Source of the DNA: Charina bottae | Lineage: Eukaryota > Chordata > Lepidosauria > Squamata > Charinaidae | Assembly (NCBI GenBank): GCA_023362775.1 | Contig: JALMGJ010000003.1 | Coordinates: 291,001 to 355,000 of the forward strand | Direction: 5' to 3' | DNA: 64,000 nt | In this document: positions 56,332-64,000 of the stretch, in pieces | Layout: the number at the start of each line of letters is the position of its first letter | How positions within the stretch are numbered: position 1 is the stretch's first letter | Translations under genes and position numbers: made by a program | The notes under the pieces: generated by a model | The model's database searches: none | What the model was told of the DNA's origin: nothing | What the model saw: the letters and a program-made list of their open reading frames with translations, nothing else

Positions 56332-57273
56332 CTAGGCATGATGTGACAAAATGAGAATTGTCATTATGAGTCTCGGGCAGTTTAATTTCTAAGCACCACC
56401 TGTAATTCTGGTTCTCTGTAATTCCAGAGAGATCTCTAGTACTGTCATCAGCCAGTTTGGCTTTGTATTTTTACCAACAAAATACTACAGCTTTGTGGCT
56501 GTACCCAAGTTTAACCTGAAAAGAGCTGCACTTCTGGATCGTCTTGGCAATCATACAGAAATAGTCTACTCTTTCCTGGACATCTCCCATCCAAGTACTT
56601 ATTAATCAGTTCTAAATTTGTTTAATTTATTTGAGATCAGCCAAGAAAACTACATGGGCAGGTAGCAGGTAACCCTTTTTCAGGGTTCTGTTTTCCGAAA
56701 CAGAACAGAAGAAAACCTTGCAAGTCTCCAGGTGCTGAGGAATCAATATTTAACCTAATATGACTTAATCTTATCGTTAATCTGATGGTAACAGATTAAC
56801 AATAAAATTAAAAGAGGAAAAGATCAAAAGCACAAAGGGCACAACCTGCACAAGGATAGCAAGGAAATGATAAACAGGCTAAGTAGAAAAATAAGGAAAG
56901 AGATTAATGTTAGTTCTGCCTGCATGCTTTTCTGTTCAGAAGTCCAATCTTACAGCAGCAGCTGGTTTCAGCCACTGAGTCCACTTATTTCCAGCTCTGT
57001 ACCAGTTTATTGAAACTGAAACAAAGTGATGTTGGTTTTTCCTTTTGTAATACTGCAGCTGTGTAAAGTTTGTGGAAGGGCTGTCTTCCCTTTGGCAGAA
57101 TTTTTGCCTCACTCTCCTTCTGGCTCCTGGATTCAATGCAACCGTTACACCCCCTCCCGCCTGGGCTTGTGTGTCCTGATCCAGACACCTTTGGTAGGCA
57201 TTGTTTAGAAGGGATCTTCCCCTTCCCCTAGTCCAGCTACCACAGCACTATGCAACCATGCTTACAGTTATCA
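56332..57273. other. PDE4DIP intron, nothing recognised
   Basis: No exon or clear repeat seen. Confidence 0.4.
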
Positions 57274-57274
57274 G

Positions 57275-57353
<79 letters not shown>
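57274..57353 (+). repeat. Compound (AC)n(AG)n microsatellite
   Basis: About 18 CA units pass into about 20 GA units, the same kind of compound tract as at 37.27 kb. Confidence 0.95.
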
Positions 57354-57357
<4 letters not shown>

Positions 57358-57455
57358 GAAAAATGCTGATATGCCATAATTTTGCCATTACTGCTCGGAA
57401 GAAGCTTCCCCTAACATGTCTGTAGCTTGAATCATGTCAACTGGATTTCTATTTT

Positions 57456-57504
57456 CTCAGTGGAAACGTTTCGCTCCTTATCCAAGGAGCTTCTTCAGTC
57501 TGAG
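57456..57504 (-). ncRNA. Hammerhead-ribozyme-like motif (PLE family 1, left arm)
   Basis: Exact reverse-strand equivalent of the 59036-59084 motif, 49 bases. Confidence 0.55.
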
Positions 57505-57850
57505 CAAAGTTAGTAAGGGAATCCTAAATATGTTTCTAGGTAGCTGTGTGACCTTACACCTGGGGCTAGGTCATGGTTATATTGAGATGTTATTTTAAGT
57601 CCTTTTGTCATCTAAAGGAGGATCGTTAAGATCACCATGCTGCTGTTGAGCTTGTGAAATGGTCTTAATCTTCCTAGGCACAGAAGACAAAGCAGGGAGG
57701 AAGATGGGGGAAAGATTATGCCTGAGGCCCCCACCTCTATTCAAGGAAGGATTTTCCAAGTTGGCATAAATGGATTCCTTGACCCCTCTCGCAAACCACC
57801 TATCTTCTCTGTCTTGAGAGAGGGGTCAAGGAATCCATGGGTTCTGTGCC

Positions 57851-58945
57851 ATGGGTTCTCCTGTGTCACCCATTGTGGCCAATTTATACATGGAAGAAGT
57901 GGAGAAGAAAGCACTCAACACATTCCAGGGAACGGTGCCCACCCACTGGTTTAGGTATGTGGATGACACCTGGGTCAAAATCAAGGCCCAGGAAGTACAG
58001 GCCTTCATGGACCATATAAACACTATAGATGCCAACATTAGCTTCACCAGAGAAGACACCAAGGACAACAGACTGGCATTCCTAGACTGTGAAGTCCTCG
58101 TTGGGACTGGTGGCAAGCTAGAAATAGGGATCTACAGGAAACCCACACACACAGATCAATATCTGATGTTTGACTCCCACCATCCACTGCAGCACAAACT
58201 AGGAGTCATCAGGACATTGTCACGCAGAGCAGAAACCATCCCCACCTCCATGGATTCCAAAAAGAATGAAAATCAGCACCTGAGAACAGCTCTGAAGGCC
58301 TGTGGATATCCAAATTGGGCCTTCACTAAATCTAAATCTACCAGACCTAAAACAGCGACAGATAGGGCTGAGACTCAGAGTAAACGGAAGAACCTGGTCA
58401 TTCCTTACATGGCTGGCGTGTCTGAAAAGATAAAACGGATATTTGGCAAACACCACATACCTGTATATTTCAAACCCACCAACACACTGAGACAGAGGCT
58501 TGTACACCCCAAAGATCAAACTCCAAAACACAAGAAAAACAATGTAGTTTATGCAATCCAGTGCAGTGAGGAGTGCTCTGAACTCTACATTGGAGAAACC
58601 AAACAACTTTTGTACAGGAGGATGGCCCAACACAGGAGAAGTAACACCACAGGACCAGAGTCAGCAGTTTATCTTCATCTAAAGGAAAAAGGACACTCAT
58701 TTGAGGACATTAATGTTCACATTTTAGACAGAGAAGATAGGTGGTTTGAGAGAGGGGTCAAGGAATCCATTTATGCCAACTTGGAAGATCCTTCCTTGAA
58801 TAGAGGTGGGGGCCTCAGGCACAATCTTTCCCCCATCTTCCTCCCTGCTTTGTCTTCTGTGCCTAGGAAGATTAAGACCATTTCACAAGCTCAACAGCAG
58901 CATGGTGATCTTAACGATCCTCCTTTAGATGACAAAAGGACTTAA
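57851..58945 (+). CDS. PLE reverse transcriptase / GIY-YIG ORF (C-terminal part)
   Basis: This is a 364-codon open frame. Residues 1-95 are the second half of the PLE reverse transcriptase: MGSPVSPIVANLYMEEVEKK, the catalytic FRYVDDTWV, and LAFLDCEVLVG, then IYRKPTHTDQYL. The linker is NQHLRTALKACGYPNWAF and VIPYMAGVSEKIKRIF. The GIY-YIG nuclease follows: NNVVYAIQC, LYIGETKQLLYRRMAQHRR with the catalytic Arg, then DREDRWFERGVKESIYANLE with the conserved Glu. The frame ends in the right arm. The first half of the reverse transcriptase is lost to the inverted left arm, so this copy is inactive though unmutated. Confidence 0.9.
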   Translation: MGSPVSPIVANLYMEEVEKKALNTFQGTVPTHWFRYVDDTWVKIKAQEVQAFMDHINTIDANISFTREDTKDNRLAFLDCEVLVGTGGKLEIGIYRKPTHTDQYLMFDSHHPLQHKLGVIRTLSRRAETIPTSMDSKKNENQHLRTALKACGYPNWAFTKSKSTRPKTATDRAETQSKRKNLVIPYMAGVSEKIKRIFGKHHIPVYFKPTNTLRQRLVHPKDQTPKHKKNNVVYAIQCSEECSELYIGETKQLLYRRMAQHRRSNTTGPESAVYLHLKEKGHSFEDINVHILDREDRWFERGVKESIYANLEDPSLNRGGGLRHNLSPIFLPALSSVPRKIKTISQAQQQHGDLNDPPLDDKRT

Positions 58946-59035
58946 AATAACATCTCAATATAACCATGACCTAGCCCCAGGTGTAAGGTCACACAGCTAC
59001 CTAGAAACATATTTAGGATTCCCTTACCAACTTTG

Positions 59036-59084
59036 CTCAGACTGAAGAAGCTCCTTGGATAAGGAGCGAAACGTTTCCACTGAG
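59036..59084 (+). ncRNA. Hammerhead-ribozyme-like motif (PLE family 1, right arm)
   Basis: CTCAGA, CTGAAGA, A, stem II GCTCCTT/AAGGAGC (7 bp, loop GGAT), GAAAC, GT, T, then TCCA and CTGAG. Stem I pairs A-T at the core and CTCAG with CTGAG beyond a small bulge. Predicted cleavage is after the T at 59075. Stem III is only ACGT. It has the strongest stem II of the three families. Confidence 0.6.
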
Positions 59085-60162
59085 AAAATAGAAATGCAGT
59101 TGACATGATTCAAGCTACAGACAATTCCACCTGGATGACTGAGAACCTTCATAGACATATTTCCCCTAACATGAAGCTATTCTGTTACGTATTTTGCCTT
59201 CCTACAAGTCCCTCATGGTATATTGTCTATATGACGGGCAACGGCCAGAGGTGCCCAAACTTTCTTGGTTCACGGTGCCCCCAGCAGTTCCCAAAGTGTG
59301 CACTCTGGCACCCCAGGGCATCGCAGCAACCTCTCGAACAGTTCCATTGATTAAGTAGTAAAATATCCTACAGTGTCCCTGTGAGTTCGTTGTGGCTCAG
59401 AGTTTGGGCAACATGGCTCTAGACCAAATATAGAGTCAGATACCCCAGCCCCTCCCTCTCTTGGAGACAGAAAAGGGTTGACCATTTTAAAACACAGGGC
59501 AGAACTCTGTTGAAATCTAAGGATGAAGGCTCAGAAAAGTGTGGGACTTTCCGGGTTTCCCACAGCCTCCAATTAAAGTTTGGAATCCCAGGAAAGAAGG
59601 AAGTCCATGTAATTACACAGAGAAACCTTTGCTTTAGACAACTGCTATCTTTGTAGAAAAAGCTGGGCATTTGCACTGTGTTTTTATTTTATTTTTTGTT
59701 TGCTGTGCTGCAATAGGTCTCCCATCTTTTATTTCTCTGTACAGCTTATGAATTCAGCCTTTATTTGTACTTCATATTTCAGTCTGGCTTGAAATGTACT
59801 ATTTTTTATTTAGAATTTACTTGTGATTTGTAGTAATGTTTGGAACTTGCTGCCTCAATATCTTCTCATAGATCCTGACCGAGAGCTCTATTTGTAACAG
59901 AAGAGCACCATCTTGGGTTCTTCCAGGGGCATTTAATTTTTCTTTGAATTTTTCTTTTTTAACTAAGTGGCCAGTGTTGTATTTCTGGGAGGTGAGCAGC
60001 TATTTAATTATTTTTTCCCAATACTGAATGTTTACATTTTAATATTTAAAGTAAAAGGGGACTCTTACATTTTATCTTTCTTATTTTTAATGAAATTTGC
60101 TTTTGTTTATCTCCTGCAAGCTTGGTTTATCTCCAAATAGAATGGGGAGAAAGGCTGGATCC

Positions 60163-60315
60163 TCTAGACCAGGGTTCCTCAACAGCCATTTTAAGATGTG
60201 TGGACTTCAACTCCCAGAATACTCCAGCCTTGCCTTAGCATTGCTGGCTGGAGTATTCTGGGAGTTGAAGTCCACACATCTTAAAATGGCTGAGGTTGAG
60301 GAACCCTGGTCTAGA
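60163..60315. mobile_element. Fold-back MITE-like palindrome
   Basis: Two arms of about 68 bp are near-perfect reverse complements. Each contains gaccagggttcctcaac and ttttaagatgtgtggacttc; the spacer is about 12 bp. The ends are the palindrome TCTAGA, so the exact border and target duplication are ambiguous. No coding capacity. Confidence 0.8.
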
Positions 60316-61229
60316 CACCACATCTCTATCCTACATGGCCAGGTGGTTTTACTATTGACATTATTTTACTTTTTACTCCCCAATAAGGCAGCACAGGTTG
60401 TGAGAGTCCTCTCTGGAACCCTGAGATCAGGGGCTGGACACCACATGAGGTGCCCTCTGGAGGATAGGTGGTGGCAATGAGAACTACCAAATTGCTAACT
60501 CAAAGCTGGAAGCAAAATGAGCATGAAAAGACCAAGAGGGTTTCTGAGAGGGGAGGCTTGAGATTTCTAGCCTTCCACCCTAGGGGCTCAGCCATCCACA
60601 ACACACATTTTTTTTCTTTTGTGAGTCCCCTCAAACACATAATATGTCCTAAAAACATGGATGTGGGTTGGGGCACTAGCAAGTTTCTCTTTTAGCTTAA
60701 GGAATAGGATTGGATGTTTTTATTTTTTCCAGTTTCCTCTTGGTCAGTTGGATGGTGAGAGCTAATTAGTCAATCTTGTTTTTTGTGAGTTCTCAGCAGA
60801 AATTAAGGCAAGTCAACTTCAAATCCCTTTCCACTGGGGAATGGAAATTGTGTGGCGGCATAAGGCCCCTAAATGAATCAAGGAGAGCAGGGGTGTGTGT
60901 GAGTATGTGTGTGTGGGTATTCACAAAATTAAAAAGTGTCCTCAATATTTTTATTTTATTTATTTATATATCAAATTTAGTCACCGCCCATCTCACTCAG
61001 AGAGCGACTGATATCACAGTAGACTAAAATCAGTAAGGACGAGAGATGGAGAATGAGAGAGAAACTTTCTGTATAAAGTACTGGCTACATAGTCATAGTC
61101 TCTCCCGTTGGGGGAGTTGGGTGGTCATATAAATTTAAATAATAAATAATAAATAAATACAACAGGGCATGTTTTATGTTCAGTCGGTTTGCATTCCTCA
61201 TTCAGAGAAGACTAGAAGAGCCACACATG

Positions 61230-62160
61230 GAAAGAGATATGCCAAATGAACATATGGGGTTTAGAAAAGGTAGGGGAAAACAGGATTAGATAGCTAACAT
61301 AAGTTAGATAATGCAAACAAGATAATTTGAGGTTTACCTCTGCTCACTGACCACAGGAAGGACTTCGGTGGTGTAGATCATGCTCGAATGTGGAATATAT
61401 TAAGAACCTACTGTAATGACTGAGTTTGGAGAAACAGGGAGGTTCAGAGTAGGAAAGGCACTGAGAGTGGTGCATTTATCCCCATTTCTCTAAGATATAT
61501 GGTGAATGAATGTGAGTGAATAATAGCAGGATTGGAAAAGATGCCAATTGGATTCAAAACAAGAGGATGAAACACTAACATTTTGAGAATTGCAGATGAC
61601 ACCACCAAAAATAAGAAACACTTAAAAGAGCTTATTATAAATGTACGGAAAGTGGAAAATTTGGCTGAATGTTATATATTAAGAAGACAAAAGTATTATC
61701 ACCTAGCATGCTTAGAGAACTTAAGGATGGCAAAGAAGTGAAAGGAGCAGATAGTTTTGTTTTCCTAGGTTCAAGAACAGACAAAGACGGATAATGTACT
61801 GGAGAAGAAAAGAGGAGGTTAATCTTAGAGAGAAAGGCAATGACCATTTAGACAAGATCATGAAGGATAAGGATATTTATATGACAAGAAGATCAGAATA
61901 GTTAAGACAATATCCATGAATTCTGCAAGACATAAGCCCCTACTTCGAGGATGATTATTAGAAAACAGAAAATCACAACAGGACTACAAAAATACAAAGG
62001 GAAATAAAAGAAAGGGAAGACAATGGATACACTGGATGATGGGATCAGAGATTCCACTGGTATGTCCCTGGAAATGCTGTGAATTGTTACCAAGAACAGG
62101 TCAAGATACCTTTGTCCATATTGTTGCCAGGAATTGGGCTTGATTTGACGGTATTTAAAC
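61230..62160 (+). mobile_element. Decayed RTE/BovB-type LINE
   Basis: Contains degraded reverse transcriptase sequence: tttagaaaaggtaggggaa (FRKGRG), then gaattgcagatgacacc (RIADDT, catalytic box) and ttttcctaggttcaa (FLGS). Frames are broken. Confidence 0.6.
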
Positions 62161-62311
62161 AAATGCAGCTGAAGATACAGATTTTTTATTTGCTATCAGT
62201 CCTTTTACATTACAACTATAAGAGGAGGAAAATGATTACTTTGCTTGCATATTAAAATAAACTTAATGTGTGTGTGTGCGTGTATACAAATATATGGTAC
62301 AAATGTGAACT

Positions 62312-62499
62312 ATGGAAATAAATGAACAATGTCTCCTTGAAGTTCAATATCTCTCTCATTTGAGTGAGGACCATCAAAGCATAACTTGTTCTATCAAGGA
62401 GACAGTTCGATTGAATGGATCACCAAGTTCATCAACTGAAACATCTAAAAAGAAAGCAAATAATCCCTTTCCCAGTACAAGAACAGTATCTTCAGGGTG
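62312..62499 (+). CDS. Unrecognised exon-like segment 1
   Basis: An ATG-started open frame encodes MEINEQCLLEVQYLSHLSED, TCSIKETVRLNGSPSSSTET and NNPFPSTRTVSSG and meets a good donor (cagg|gtgaga) just before a stop. The Ser/Thr-rich composition and donor look exon-like. No upstream acceptor is obvious, so it could be a first coding exon. Its end phase does not join the segment at 63708 directly, so another exon would be needed between them. I do not recognise the protein. Confidence 0.25.
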
Positions 62500-62746
62500 A
62501 GATACTGGTGTTGCTTGATCACCCTAAATAATATTAGAACCTTCTGTAGTTCTACAAAACCCAGGCCTAATTCTTTATAAAAGACCCAATACAAAAGCTG
62601 CAATAATCAGACCCTTTACTGAGAGAACAGATATTTTGTGAGATGAAATCTTTCTTTCCCTGTCAGTCTACATGAATGATGGAAATGGTTTAAAAAGAAC
62701 CTCTCTACATCTGTGGCTTGAATCATGTCAACTGGATTTCTATTTT

Positions 62747-62795
62747 CTCAGTAGAAACGTTTCACTCCTTATCCAAGGAGCTTCTTCAGTCTGAG
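62747..62795 (-). ncRNA. Hammerhead-ribozyme-like motif (mini-PLE, left arm)
   Basis: Same 49-base layout as the 59.0-kb motif; stem II closes with a G-U pair (GCTCCTT/AAGGAGT). Confidence 0.55.
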
Positions 62796-62857
62796 TAAAG
62801 TTAGTAAGGGAATCCTTAAAATTTAAAATCCTTTTAAGGATTCCCTTACTAACTTTA

Positions 62858-62906
62858 CTCAGACTGAAGAAGCTCCTTGGATAAGGAGTGAAACGTTTCT
62901 ACTGAG
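62858..62906 (+). ncRNA. Hammerhead-ribozyme-like motif (mini-PLE, right arm)
   Basis: Mirror of the left-arm motif, with the same closing G-U pair in stem II. Confidence 0.55.
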
Positions 62907-63660
62907 AAAATAGAAATCCAGTTGACATGATTCAAGCCACAGACTGTTCCACCTGGATGACAGAACCTTCATCGACATAAACCTCTCTACATGTTTGAAA
63001 GGAGTTTCCATAATTGTGAGCACACAGTTCTTCACATCAGAGGTATAGACTGGTCTTTCTCCACAAAAGTCTGTAAAATTCCAGGTCACTCTCTCTACTG
63101 TTCTTTCTGATGCAGCAGTGTATTAAGGCCTTCTGAAAGGATTAAAAACAAGTTAAGCTGTCTAAGCCTAGACACCAAGGTCTTCTCAGCAAACAGCTTT
63201 GAAGATTACCTCCATGTTGATTCAAACAATTCACAGAAAACTTGAAACAAAGAAATTAGATAAAATGCTGTAAAAGAGACTCATCTTACAGGATCATTGT
63301 AGGAGCACTTTTATACTTGTGGGTATCAATAGTAAGATATTGATGTCTGTCTTGGGTTATCCTCAAGGCATGCAAAGAGATTTACAGCTTTTCAAACTTT
63401 CTTACAATTTTATGGAATACAATACTTTTTTAGAATTCTGCATGTCTCATGGCCTAAGTCAAATTACTTTTGAATATTTGGGACTCTTGTTTTTTGCCTT
63501 CCTAGAAATATGGTACAAGTTACTCTGTATGGTTGAAAAGGCAACAGTAGCCTGAGGTTCCCTGGTTAAAGTTCAAGTATAGCACAACCACTTGACAAGG
63601 CACCAGATGATAAACCAAATTCATCAGTTTGTATATAGACTTGAACAAGCACAGTTGCCT

Positions 63661-63662
<2 letters not shown>

Positions 63663-63695
<33 letters not shown>
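63663..63695 (+). repeat. (TG)n microsatellite
   Basis: About 16 TG units directly before the acceptor of the next candidate exon; it may serve as part of its pyrimidine/purine context. Confidence 0.9.
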
Positions 63696-63698
<3 letters not shown>

Positions 63699-63707
63699 TG
63701 TAACCAG

Positions 63708-63849
63708 AAACACTTGGTCTACCGTGATCCTATAATGATCAAAATTCAGTATTACTATGAGAAAACCCTTAACGATTGGGAATATGACTTGCACCTGGCT
63801 TTCTACAACAATGGGACCAAATCGGGATATAGTTATCGCCCATATAAAA
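63708..63849 (+). CDS. Unrecognised exon-like segment 2
   Basis: A 142-bp open block lies between AG (taaccag) and a consensus donor (aaaa|gtaag). It encodes KHLVYRDPIMIKIQYYYEKT, LNDWEYDLHLAFYNNGTKSG and YSYRPYK, a balanced globular composition with a possible N-glycosylation site NGT. It is not low-complexity and does not match any LINE or PLE frame in the window. It is on the strand opposite to PDE4DIP, so it is either the neighbouring gene or nested. I do not recognise the family. Confidence 0.4.
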
Positions 63850-64000
63850 GTAAGAAGTTATTTCAGTAAAAACCCTACAGCCATATGACAAGTTATTGAC
63901 TTGATATTAGTATCAGAAATATATTTGCTCGTAAGGAAGTACTTCCTGAGGCTCAACTTGATTGTAATGAGTAATTGATCTATGAAGGCTAAATTATTTC

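Larger units (their letters stand above)
57419..59160 (+). mobile_element. Fold-back Penelope-like element, family 1, with target duplication
   Basis: TTCCCCTAACATG at 57406-57418 and 59161-59173 is a perfect 13-bp target duplication. The left end (57427-57815) is an inverted copy of the right end (about 58735-59115), including the last 60 or so codons of the ORF, so the element is a hairpin with a unique coding centre. Each arm has a hammerhead-like motif. The 5' part of the reverse transcriptase is absent. Confidence 0.9.
59174..62311. other. Intron or intergenic, scattered repeats
   Basis: No confident exon. It holds the fold-back MITE at 60.16-60.32 kb, an inverted L2 tail at 60956-61010 (accgcccatctcactcaga), a plus L2-type tail at 61095-61160, and decayed RTE sequence from about 61.23 kb. 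Confidence 0.5.
62711..62979. mobile_element. Non-coding fold-back mini-PLE, family 1
   Basis: AACCTCTCTACAT at 62698-62710 and 62980-62992 is a perfect 13-bp target duplication. The 269-bp body is a hairpin: ctgtggcttgaatcatgtca and its inverse, a hammerhead-like motif in each arm, and a centre ctttaaaattttaaaatcct-like turn. The right end keeps the single-copy tail ttccacctggatgac also found at the end of the 57.4-59.2 kb element. No coding sequence. Confidence 0.9.

Noticed and set aside
57274..57353. CRISPR-like or other ordered repeat array
   Set aside because: It is a simple dinucleotide microsatellite; no repeat-spacer arrangement exists anywhere in the window.
63050..63142. Possible minus-strand exon (KALIHCCIRKNSRESDLEF)
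   Set aside because: It has acceptor- and donor-like borders, but the peptide does not resemble known PDE4DIP sequence that I can recall. Not enough support.

Overview
The window looks like nuclear DNA from a squamate reptile (lizard or snake). It has intron-rich vertebrate genes and a squamate-style repeat load: CR1, L2 and L1 LINEs, a BovB/RTE LINE tail, Sauria-type SINEs ending in ACCTTT units, Penelope-like elements (PLEs), DNA transposons and long microsatellites. No bacterial features are present.

Genes. (1) About 1.3-10.7 kb, + strand: the last four exons of a flavin-containing monooxygenase, best matched to FMO5 (200, 353 and 73 bp plus a terminal exon with a membrane anchor). (2) 16.66-19.24 kb, + strand: the first three coding exons of PRKAB2, the AMPK beta-2 subunit, ending just after the glycogen-binding module. 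I could not find the later exons. FMO5 followed by PRKAB2 on one strand matches the mammalian order. (3) 24.46-56.33 kb, - strand: eighteen exons of PDE4DIP (myomegalin) that join in one unbroken phase-compatible frame of about 1,060 codons, including the region related to NBPF/Olduvai proteins. The 5' end lies beyond the window and the 3' terminal exon is uncertain. (4) 62.3-63.85 kb, + strand: two exon-like segments of a gene I do not recognise.

Repeats. FMO5 intron 7 carries an L2 with an intact 621-codon reverse transcriptase frame. The FMO5-PRKAB2 gap holds decayed L2 and a CR1 split by a PLE. PDE4DIP introns hold several PLEs, a solo LTR with a 5-bp target duplication, a Sauria SINE with a 14-bp target duplication, a CR1 copy, and a nest at 45.7-53.5 kb in which a 5.8-kb L1 and a 1.2-kb TIR transposon both sit inside an older LINE.

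The most interesting system is the PLE set. Three unrelated-looking PLE families share the layout of a minimal hammerhead ribozyme: CTGAAGA, one extra base, stem II, GAAAC, then the self-complementary ACGT. Seven copies are visible. In three elements they occur as head-to-head inverted pairs, and one 269-bp element is little more than such a pair, flanked by a perfect 13-bp target duplication. The other notable signals are the PRKAB2 gene that stops after exon 3 beside PDE4DIP, and a shifted splice acceptor in PRKAB2 exon 2 that appears to compensate a 2-bp loss.
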